Positions 1-5,280 of a stretch of 7,671 nucleotides of DNA are shown here, piece by piece. The notes beneath the pieces were generated by a model. It saw only the letters and a list, made by a program, of their open reading frames with translations. It searched no databases and was not told the origin of the DNA. How positions within the stretch are numbered: the stretch's first letter is position 1; every line of letters starts with the position of its first letter. A program made the position numbers and the translations under genes. The stretch comes from Candidatus Saccharimonadota bacterium (lineage in GTDB: Bacteria > Patescibacteriota > Saccharimonadia > Saccharimonadales > Saccharimonadaceae), in assembly GCA_017652715.1 (NCBI GenBank), contig JAGCAL010000038.1, forward strand, positions 1-7,671. Reading direction: 5' to 3'.

Positions 1-432
1 CACTTCCCTTGTCGTCGGCAAGGAGTCGAGATTTTTAACCTTTAATTTCTTCTCGGTTCTAGCGGTCAACTTAAGGTCGGTCACCATAGCATCTACGTTC
101 CCCATCGCTACTACTAGCTTCGGTTCAATTTCGCGTACCGCCCGAGTCGATGAAGTACAAAGTACGTCAGCTACTAGATCATCAAGATTCTCCTCGATAC
201 CTCCGAGAATGCCAACATGAACTCCGCCAATCTCAGCATCATAAATTGTTTTACCGCTTTCAGTTGCAATACCACGAATCGCAACTTCGCCAATCTCGAA
301 CTCGCCTGGTCCGGTAATTTTACCTATTGCGAGACCAGCATCAATTATAGCCTCCGCAATATTGAATTTAATCGTCGTATTCTTTGTAGATATTGTAATT
401 TCGTCTGGATTTTTGCTTTCAATCTCGAACAT
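1..432 (-). CDS. Metallo-beta-lactamase-fold (UlaG-like) protein lacking the metal-binding core, 3' end beyond the left edge
   Basis: My translation gives 144 codons from ATG at 430-432 with no stop before the window edge. Residues 41-57 (GPGEFEIGEVAIRGIA), T62-Y64, the LGG at 77-79, DVL at 89-91 and EPKLVVAMG at 103-111 follow the order of the second half of UlaG-type MBL proteins (GPGEYEV, NTIY, HLGD, DVL, PK-VIPMHY). The first half, where the HxHxDH zinc motif and the acidic DP loop should be, is reduced to about 40 residues with no histidine. The HLGD-like segment has lost its His and Asp, and the MHY-like end reads AMG. Metal-dependent hydrolysis is therefore unlikely; a binding or structural role is an inference. 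GGAG (complement of 441-444) sits 8 bases from the start. The ATG shares one base with the TAA of the winged-helix gene (TAATG), which suggests translational coupling. The fold assignment is by motif pattern only. Confidence 0.72.
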   Translation of the reverse strand, partial: MFEIESKNPDEITISTKNTTIKFNIAEAIIDAGLAIGKITGPGEFEIGEVAIRGIATESGKTIYDAEIGGVHVGILGGIEENLDDLVADVLCTSSTRAVREIEPKLVVAMGNVDAMVTDLKLTARTEKKLKVKNLDSLPTTREV

Positions 433-1043
433 TATTTTTTCTCCTTAATTATATTATCTGGATCAATGATTTCGGAAATTTCCATTTCTAGTACTTCTGC
501 AACAAAGCGGTCGTGCACGCTCTTACGATAGGTGAAATCGTCTGGCGACATAATGACATAATTTATCGGTTTACCGAGTTTCTTCTCTATCATCTCAGCC
601 CAGCGAGTCAATTTCTTAGTCTTATCGTTACCGATAACCAGAAGGTCGACTCCTTCTTGGCCGGGCAGACGATTAGTCACGATTATTCCCTTTAGATAGT
701 TTTTAATTGGGCGACAATAATCATCCCAAGTATTTTCTTTAATATCTTTTTCGCGAGTTGTATCAATTTTTTTCGAGAAAATATCAATTAGCGGTCGATA
801 AAATGGATGTTTGCCGTTCGCTGAATAATAAACTTTATTGTCAAAAGTCTCGTTTTTAATAATACCTATACTTTCAAGATTTAATAATTCCCTACGAACC
901 GAGTTAATCTGTTCATCAATTACCCTAGTCATTTCTCGTACATAAAAACTTTTTTCTGGATTCGCGAAGAATAAATTGAGTAATTTAGCTCGAGTTTTCG
1001 AACCAAATAATTTTTCCGTAGGAGTATTATTTTCTTTACTCAT
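432..1043 (-). CDS. Winged-helix DNA-binding protein with degenerate nucleotidyltransferase-like C-terminal domain
   Basis: 203 residues. Residues 10-75 form an ArsR/MarR-like winged helix: EKLFGSKTRAKLLNLFF (10-26), the FYVREMTRVID helix (33-43), a likely recognition helix INSVRRELLNLESIG (46-60), and a wing ending in KVYYSA. After a linker, residues 115-195 resemble a minimal nucleotidyltransferase fold: GVDLLVIGND (131-140) looks like the DLLVVG strand of that family. The preceding Gly-Ser catalytic loop is replaced by TNRLPGQE and the usual pair of aspartates is not visible, so catalysis is doubtful. This wHTH plus NTase-like layout is common in CPR genomes, usually annotated only as a transcriptional regulator. 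The ATG overlaps the end of miaA by 8 bases (ATGAGTAA) and no clear Shine-Dalgarno is seen, so translation probably depends on ribosomes finishing miaA. The DNA target is unknown; its own operon is one candidate. Confidence 0.82.
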   Translation of the reverse strand: MSKENNTPTEKLFGSKTRAKLLNLFFANPEKSFYVREMTRVIDEQINSVRRELLNLESIGIIKNETFDNKVYYSANGKHPFYRPLIDIFSKKIDTTREKDIKENTWDDYCRPIKNYLKGIIVTNRLPGQEGVDLLVIGNDKTKKLTRWAEMIEKKLGKPINYVIMSPDDFTYRKSVHDRFVAEVLEMEISEIIDPDNIIKEKK

Positions 1044-1917
1044 CTTGCATATATTTTAGCACATACGGATAGACATTTTCAAGTTCTAGCCACTTGATAT
1101 TTTTATTGCGTTTAAACCAGGTCATTTGGCGTTTCGCTAAATGCCAATCCTCATAGAAGCATGCTCGCTTCGCTTCGTCTAGCGTTAGTTCTCCGTTTAA
1201 GTATCGCCAAGCATACTCATATATATCGCTTTTCATAGCTTGAGAACCCCAACCATATTTTTTGACTAAAGCTTTTGTCTCGTTGTATAAATTTTTTGTA
1301 AACATTTGGTCAATACGCTGTTCTAATCTTTTGCGCAATTTTTCCGTCTCCCACCTGATTCCGACTATTAAATAATTGCCTTTTACCTCTGTTCTGTCTG
1401 AACAACTTTTTTGTTCAAAGTCGCCAATCTTCTCGCCGGTAGGGCCTTTAAAATGATAGTCGTAAATGAGCGCATCAATGTATAAGCCAGTCCCGCCAAC
1501 AATCATCGGAACTTTGCCACGTGCCCGAATCTCGGCTATTTTCTCCTCGGCATACTGTTTCCAATCCGCTGCCGTAAAGCGTTCGCCTGGCTCTACTAAG
1601 TCTAGCCCCCAATGCGGTACGCCATCCATTTCTTCTATAGTCGGCTTCGCGGTACCGATATCCATTCCCTTATAGATAGCACGCGAATCCGCCGAGATAA
1701 TCTCGCCGTCAATTGCTTTCGCGATTTTGATTGAAACACCGGTTTTGCCGGAACCTGTGGGGCCTAAAATTACAACTACGGGAGTATTTTTTGTTCGCGG
1801 TTCGCTGGTGCGCCGGGCAAAACCCTCGTCAGTCAATCGGGACTGCGCCGGAATTACAGTTCCGTACTCGTCTCGACTGCCCTCCTCAGATTTTGCTCGG
1901 GCTGGCGAAATGCTCAC
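1036..1917 (-). CDS. miaA: tRNA dimethylallyltransferase, shortened, with unusual N-terminal extension
   Basis: 293 residues. MiaA transfers a dimethylallyl group to N6 of A37 in tRNAs that read codons starting with U. Visible motifs are the P-loop GPTGSGKT (52-59), ISADSRAIYKGMDIGTAKP (74-92) with D77 and R79, VPHWGLD (100-106) in place of the usual VPHH-L, VGGTGLY (140-146) and AKRQMTWF (261-268). The segment between GGTGLY and the RLEQRIDQM helix is short. The usual insertion with its IHPND and ALEV motifs is missing, and the Arg normally before AKRQ is changed (EDWHLAKRQ). Some of this may be typical of the lineage. Residues 1-44 precede the catalytic core and have no counterpart in the family; they are encoded by a palindromic repeat (1778-1933). 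The start is GTG, with GGGAG (complement of 1927-1931) 9 bases upstream and no ATG nearby. It lies 21 bases behind thrS and overlaps the next gene by 8 bases. Confidence 0.93.
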   Translation of the reverse strand: MSISPARAKSEEGSRDEYGTVIPAQSRLTDEGFARRTSEPRTKNTPVVVILGPTGSGKTGVSIKIAKAIDGEIISADSRAIYKGMDIGTAKPTIEEMDGVPHWGLDLVEPGERFTAADWKQYAEEKIAEIRARGKVPMIVGGTGLYIDALIYDYHFKGPTGEKIGDFEQKSCSDRTEVKGNYLIVGIRWETEKLRKRLEQRIDQMFTKNLYNETKALVKKYGWGSQAMKSDIYEYAWRYLNGELTLDEAKRACFYEDWHLAKRQMTWFKRNKNIKWLELENVYPYVLKYMQDE

Positions 1918-1933
1918 AAAAAACTACTCCCGT
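1778..1933. repeat. Nested palindromic element spanning the miaA ribosome-binding site and its first 45 or so codons
   Basis: The outer arms are ACGGGAGTATTTTTTGT (1778-1794) and ACAAAAAACTACTCCCGT (1916-1933). They are complementary over 17 pairs with one bulged base. Inside, CGGGCAAAA (1814-1822) pairs with TTTTGCTCG (1891-1899) at 8 of 9 positions, and CAGTC (1830-1834) can pair with GACTG at 1841-1845 or 1875-1879. CGGAA/TTCCG (1849-1853 and 1860-1864) makes a small inner hairpin. No target-site duplication is visible at the ends. The element contains the miaA Shine-Dalgarno, the GTG start and the residues preceding the P-loop strand. Size and nesting resemble a MITE-like or coding palindromic repeat (compare Rickettsia palindromic elements), but a second copy would be needed to call it mobile. 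Confidence 0.6.
1915..1931 (-). promoter_or_regulatory. miaA Shine-Dalgarno and GTG start inside a stem
   Basis: In the mRNA, GGGAG (1931-1927) is followed by 9 bases and GUG (1917-1915). The GGGAG can pair with CUCCC at 1784-1780, and the U-run before GUG can pair with the A-run at 1792-1787. In the folded mRNA the initiation site would be closed. Upstream ribosomes finishing thrS at 1939 would reach the foot of this stem and could open it. Confidence 0.55.
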
Positions 1934-1938
1934 TATTG

Positions 1939-3675
1939 CTATATACTTCTCAGGTATTCGGCGAGGTCGGTGAGTTTAACCTTTTCCTCTTTGTCACGTA
2001 ATCTGACGGAAACCATTTCGTCGGCGGCGTCTTTTGGCCCGATGATGAGGACGGCCGGGATTTTGAGGTCGCTGGCGCGCCTAATTTTCTTACCTAATGA
2101 GTCGGCAGAGTCGTCGATTGAATACCTAATCTTATTGTGCTTAAGAACATCGTTTAATTCAATACCATCAAGTAACTTAGTGATTTTAGAAACGTAGTTC
2201 CCTACCTTGTCGTTAACAGTCAAAATGCGCACATTTTCTGGAGCGCACCACATTGGCAACCAGCCAGCTGTATGTTCAAGATATACGCTCATAAATCTTT
2301 CGATCGAACCGACTAAAGCGCAGTGAATCATAACTGGCCTCTTCTTTGTGCCGTCCTCGGCTGTATATTCGAGTTTAAATCTCTCTGGCAAAGCATAGTC
2401 TAGCTGGACGGTAGCTAATTGCCATTCTCGTCCTAGGGCATCTACCGCCATAAAGTCCATCTTTGGCCCATACATTGCAGCCTCGCCTTCGCCGATGAAA
2501 TAGTCCATCTTGAATTTGTCGGCCATCTTCTTAATCGAAGTCTCCGCTTTCTGCCACATCTCGCGGGTCCCGATATAACCGTCTTTGTCGTCACGGAAAG
2601 ATAGTCTCAGTCTTAATTTCATATCAATCTTGGCATATAAATCTTTAGCAGACTCGATTAATTCGCCGAAAATATCACCAACTTGGTCTTCGGTACAGAA
2701 TACATGCGAATCATCCTGAGTAATGGCACGTACTCGCGATAAGCCGCCGAGTTCCCCTTTTCTCTCGTCACGATATACCATAGTAGTTTCAAGGTATTTG
2801 ATTGGTAAATCTTTATAGGAACGCGGAAGGCTGGCAAAAATTTGCGAATGATGTGGACAAGAAACTGGCTTCAAGGCTAAGTGGTCGCCAGATTCTTGGG
2901 AAACAAACTGCAACATTTCTGGGAACTTCTCGTAATGTCCCGAGGTTTTATAGAGTTCGATGTTAGCGATATGGGAAATACAGACTTTTTGGTATCCTCT
3001 ATCTATACGATAACTTTGAGCAAAATCATTAAGTAGGTCGCGCAAAATTGTACCACGCGGCGTAAAGAGCGGTAAACCTGATCCGACTAGGGGCGAGAAG
3101 CAGAACAAATCTAACTGTTGCCCAATTTTACGATGGTCTCTTGCTTTTGCTTCTTCTTGTTGTTTCTGGTAAGCGTTAAGTTCTTCTTCGGTATCAAAGG
3201 CTAAACCATAAAGCCTGGTTAGCATTTCTCTCTTCTCATCGCCGCGCCAGTAGGCTCCGGCGATGTGATCTAGTTTGAACGCGCCAAGATTTTTAGCATC
3301 GTTAGCGTGTGGGCCTTTGCAAAGATCCGTAAACTTATCACCTAAATCATAAAACGTTACTTCTTCGTCTTTTGGTAATTCCTTAATTAGCTCAGCTTTA
3401 TACTGTTGTTTATTATCCTTGGCCCATTTTAGAGCCTCGGTATGCGAGACGACGCGTTTTGCCATAGTGAATCCACGCTTAATTATCTCGCGCATTTTCT
3501 TTTCAATTTTCGCTAAATCCGTATCTGTAACTTTTGTCTTACCAAAATCAAAATCATAATAAAACCCGTTGTCGATTGCTGGGCCAATGCCAAACTTAAC
3601 GTTCGGGTAAAGTTCTTGTACTGCCGCTGCCATAACGTGACTCAATGTATGGCGATTTTTTTCTAGATCGTTCAT
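1939..3675 (-). CDS. thrS: Threonyl-tRNA synthetase without TGS domain
   Basis: 578 residues from the ATG at 3675; E. coli ThrRS has about 640. It charges tRNA-Thr in the cytoplasm. The N-terminal TGS domain is absent, and the protein opens directly in the editing domain: HxxxH at H9 and H13 (RHTLSH) and DLCKGPH with C119 and H123. The class II core has FTPRGT (motif 1 region), YRDERKGELGG (motif 2, R302) and VGSIERF (motif 3, R460). The three zinc ligands are all present: C273 (SCPHH), H324 (QDDSH) and H451 (MIHCA). The residue after H451 is Cys, where the family usually has Arg (HRA). The anticodon-binding domain is roughly 481-578. An in-frame ATG at 3687 would add four residues, but it lies directly against a TATAAT box and lacks a Shine-Dalgarno. 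The ATG at 3675 has GGGA 7 bases upstream. It heads the four-gene minus-strand set. Confidence 0.96.
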   Translation of the reverse strand: MNDLEKNRHTLSHVMAAAVQELYPNVKFGIGPAIDNGFYYDFDFGKTKVTDTDLAKIEKKMREIIKRGFTMAKRVVSHTEALKWAKDNKQQYKAELIKELPKDEEVTFYDLGDKFTDLCKGPHANDAKNLGAFKLDHIAGAYWRGDEKREMLTRLYGLAFDTEEELNAYQKQQEEAKARDHRKIGQQLDLFCFSPLVGSGLPLFTPRGTILRDLLNDFAQSYRIDRGYQKVCISHIANIELYKTSGHYEKFPEMLQFVSQESGDHLALKPVSCPHHSQIFASLPRSYKDLPIKYLETTMVYRDERKGELGGLSRVRAITQDDSHVFCTEDQVGDIFGELIESAKDLYAKIDMKLRLRLSFRDDKDGYIGTREMWQKAETSIKKMADKFKMDYFIGEGEAAMYGPKMDFMAVDALGREWQLATVQLDYALPERFKLEYTAEDGTKKRPVMIHCALVGSIERFMSVYLEHTAGWLPMWCAPENVRILTVNDKVGNYVSKITKLLDGIELNDVLKHNKIRYSIDDSADSLGKKIRRASDLKIPAVLIIGPKDAADEMVSVRLRDKEEKVKLTDLAEYLRSI

Positions 3676-3689
3676 TTTATTTCCCATTT

Positions 3690-3714
3690 ATTATAACTAC
3701 ATATTATTATATCA
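3690..3714 (-). promoter_or_regulatory. Candidate thrS operon promoter, two TATAAT boxes
   Basis: On the minus strand TGATATAAT (3714-3706) is a perfect extended -10 element, and a second TATAAT lies at 3695-3690. The nearer box is 14 bases from the ATG at 3675 and matches the spacing seen at the other promoters in this window. No good -35 was found for either. Transcription from the nearer box would start near 3683, inside the 5'-most ATG. Confidence 0.5.
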
Positions 3715-3750
3715 TATTGATTCATCTTGGCGACGTAAGTATTTAATAAG

Positions 3751-4416
3751 TTAGTTCGTCTTCTTCCCTAGTCCTCCGCGAATGTTCAGAATTTTGCAGG
3801 TTTTTCTAATCGTATTGTCAAAATCATCATAAATTCTTAGATTTCTGCCGTAAAGTTTTTTCAGATTAGGTTCAATATCGTAGAATTGCGAGCAAGCTAG
3901 AATGATCTCCTCCGGCTCTATATTTTCCTTTAAGGAAAAACTTCTTAGCGTCTCTTTAATTTCTTGCTCCGTCAAGATTCCGTCATCAATTTTTTCTGGC
4001 CAAGCGTCTAAGGCTAGAGTCTTAGTTTTGCGTCTAAGTCCGAGAATAAAATTATGATAACCGAGGGTTTTCGTGACGGCCTTAGTAGTAAGAATTAGGA
4101 TGTCTCGCTTTATAAAGGTGCTTGGACGTTCAAGGCTTAGCCCTAAAAAGCGTTGGTTTTTATATTTCTTTTCGAAATATTTTAAGCTTGTAATAGTGAG
4201 TAAGTAATTCGCAAAAATAATCAAATCAACCCGGCCGAGATATGGGCGCAGAGCAGCCTCGGCAATTTTTCTAGCCTTTTTTGGGCTAGTTAATAGGTCA
4301 TTAGCATTACGCCAATCAATTATTCTTATAACTTCTAGAACCGGCAGCTCTTCCTTGATCCGGTCGGCTAAAAATTCTCCCCCATACCCACCATCAAAAA
4401 CCGCGACTTTTAACAT
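3751..4416 (-). CDS. Glutamate racemase-like protein (Asp/Glu racemase superfamily) lacking the first catalytic Cys
   Basis: 221 residues; MurI is usually about 260. The N-terminus VAVFDGGYGG (4-13) matches the MurI VFDSG-GG phosphate/carboxylate loop, with Ser replaced by Gly. IIFANYLLT (66-74) lies where the family has the Cys-Asn-Thr motif (ACNTA); the Cys is Ala69 and Asn70 is kept. IILACSQFYD (171-180) corresponds to LGCTHYP and retains C175, with His replaced by Gln177. MurI makes D-glutamate for peptidoglycan with two Cys bases on opposite faces, so a one-Cys version should not racemise glutamate normally. A different substrate, a one-base reaction or a non-catalytic role are all possible. 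The start has AAAGGA 5 bases upstream; a stronger GGAGGAG further up precedes a start-stop ATG TGA. The gene lies 75 bases before the thrS start and may read into it. Confidence 0.7.
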   Translation of the reverse strand: MLKVAVFDGGYGGEFLADRIKEELPVLEVIRIIDWRNANDLLTSPKKARKIAEAALRPYLGRVDLIIFANYLLTITSLKYFEKKYKNQRFLGLSLERPSTFIKRDILILTTKAVTKTLGYHNFILGLRRKTKTLALDAWPEKIDDGILTEQEIKETLRSFSLKENIEPEEIILACSQFYDIEPNLKKLYGRNLRIYDDFDNTIRKTCKILNIRGGLGKKTN

Positions 4417-4422
4417 TCACAT
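4417..4422 (-). promoter_or_regulatory. Start-stop codon pair (ATG TGA) in the racemase-like leader
   Basis: The minus strand reads GGAGGAGAAAGGATGTGAATG. ATG (4422-4420) is followed at once by TGA (4419-4417) and then by the gene's own ATG. GGAGGAG (4434-4428) is well placed, at 5 bases, for the first ATG and far, at 11 bases, from the real one, which has its own AAAGG. Such minimal uORFs can hold or recycle ribosomes, but this could be chance. Confidence 0.3.
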
Positions 4423-4443
4423 CCTTTCTCCTCCGACCAGGAA

Positions 4444-4452
4444 ATTCTAACA
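4444..4452 (-). promoter_or_regulatory. Candidate promoter of the racemase-like gene
   Basis: TGTTAGAAT (minus, 4452-4444) is an extended -10 (TGn plus TAGAAT, one mismatch from TATAAT). No recognisable -35 is present 16-18 bases upstream. Predicted transcription start is near 4437, giving a leader of about 20 bases. The palindrome at 4460-4469 lies mostly in the -10/-35 spacer. Confidence 0.45.
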
Positions 4453-4459
4453 CAGACGA

Positions 4460-4469
4460 ACGATATCGT
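4460..4469. promoter_or_regulatory. Perfect 10-bp palindrome ACGATATCGT, possible operator
   Basis: It is self-complementary over all 10 bases and sits just upstream of the -10 element of the racemase-like gene. This is where a repressor dimer would block polymerase. No cognate regulator can be named from the window. Confidence 0.35.
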
Positions 4470-4488
4470 GGTCTTCAAAATTAAAAGA

Positions 4489-4508
4489 AGTGGGACATGT
4501 GTCCCACT
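4489..4508. promoter_or_regulatory. Inverted repeat AGTGGGAC-ATGT-GTCCCACT between divergent genes
   Basis: A perfect 8-bp stem with a 4-base loop lies between two divergent genes, about 50 bases upstream of the -10 of the channel gene. No transcript is expected to end here and no U-run follows directly, so a terminator role is less likely than an operator or a small repeat. An AT-rich segment flanks each side. Confidence 0.45.
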
Positions 4509-4556
4509 AAATCAAATTTTAAGAAGCTTATGTTTTTATTATTGTTAACGTTCAAG

Positions 4557-4562
4557 TATAAT
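4557..4562 (+). promoter_or_regulatory. -10 box of the FNT-family channel gene
   Basis: A perfect TATAAT with predicted transcription start near 4569; the -35 is weak (TTTTTA near 4533). It overlaps the in-frame ATG at 4561, so that ATG cannot be the start of a transcript from this promoter. GGAGG at 4573-4577 serves the ATG at 4582. Confidence 0.55.
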
Positions 4563-4581
4563 GATAGAAAATGGAGGTAAA

Positions 4582-5280
4582 ATGAATAAGTTTTGGCAGT
4601 ATATTAATTTGATTCGCTTGTCCGCTGGGGCGAGTCTGTTGATCGGTCTAGGAAACTATGTCCTACTAAAAATCGGCGAACCGATTGGCCCCTTTTTATT
4701 CGCCTTTGGGCTACTAGGCGTTTGTGTAATGGGCCTTAACCTTTTTACTGGTAAATGTGGTTACTTAATTCAAGACAAAATAAAAATTATTGACCTACTT
4801 TTAATTCTTATTGCGAACTTAATTTTCGGCTACGCGATTGGGGTGATTTTCAGCTTGCTTGACGAAACGATTGTTGCGAATGCAACAGCTAAAGTCGCAA
4901 CCTGGGATTATTCGTGGACGTTCTTCTTAAAGGCTGCCGCGTGTGGCGCCATCATGTATCTAGCGGTTGAGCTATACCGACGCGGAACTGTGCTCGGAAT
5001 TTTAGCAGGCGTGCCATTATTTATATTTTGCGGTTTTCAACATTCAATCGCTAATATTATTACACTAGGCGTAGCAACAAGTTTCAGTTGGACAATTATT
5101 TTAGCAATACTGGGTAATTTTGTAGGGTCGATGGTAGCTTGGCTAGTTGCTGGCAATTTATGCTCGGACGATTTAAAATCCTCGCGACGAACCGCCACCT
5201 CCGGACGAACCGCCGCCGCCCGAAAAACCTCCGCCACCCGACGAGCCGCCAGAGGAACTTCCGAAAATTCTGCCAATTGA
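4582..5280 (+). CDS. Formate/nitrite transporter (FNT) family channel, small, with basic antisense-encoded tail
   Basis: 232 residues from the ATG at 4582, which has GGAGG 4 bases upstream; FNT proteins are usually 250-290. Six membrane segments can be read, near 13-32, 36-57, 68-91, 113-131, 136-159 and 170-191. Family signatures are the Gly-rich helix 1 (AGASLLIGLGNY), GLNLFTG (51-57), CGFQHSIAN (150-158) and LGNFVG (177-182). FNT pentamers pass small monovalent anions such as formate, nitrite or hydrosulfide. The central His is kept (H154), but the usual Glu before it is Gln, and the Asn of the CN-LVC motif in helix 4 is Gly (ACGAIMYLA), so selectivity cannot be assigned. From residue 198 on, the protein is Arg/Thr/Ala-rich and is encoded opposite the Gly/Ser tail of the TPM gene; this part probably has no family counterpart. 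It has its own promoter. Confidence 0.8.
   Translation: MNKFWQYINLIRLSAGASLLIGLGNYVLLKIGEPIGPFLFAFGLLGVCVMGLNLFTGKCGYLIQDKIKIIDLLLILIANLIFGYAIGVIFSLLDETIVANATAKVATWDYSWTFFLKAAACGAIMYLAVELYRRGTVLGILAGVPLFIFCGFQHSIANIITLGVATSFSWTIILAILGNFVGSMVAWLVAGNLCSDDLKSSRRTATSGRTAAARKTSATRRAARGTSENSAN

Noticed and set aside
217..531. Plus-strand ORF of 104 codons, and others at 513-695, 1466-1675 and 1727-2197
   Set aside because: They lie opposite well-supported minus-strand genes, lack recognisable domains and good ribosome-binding sites, and are frame shadows.
3923..3939. Inverted repeat TTTTCCTT-T-AAGGAAAA
   Set aside because: It lies inside the racemase-like coding region with a 1-base loop and AT-rich arms; probably chance.
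4489..4508. Rho-independent terminator
   Set aside because: The neighbouring genes are divergent, so no transcript should end here, and no U-run directly follows the stem on either strand.
4417..5280. TGA read as glycine (as in some CPR groups)
   Set aside because: No recognised gene contains an in-frame TGA at a glycine position, and TGA ends the FNT frame and blocks upstream extension of the DHOD-like frame. The standard code fits.
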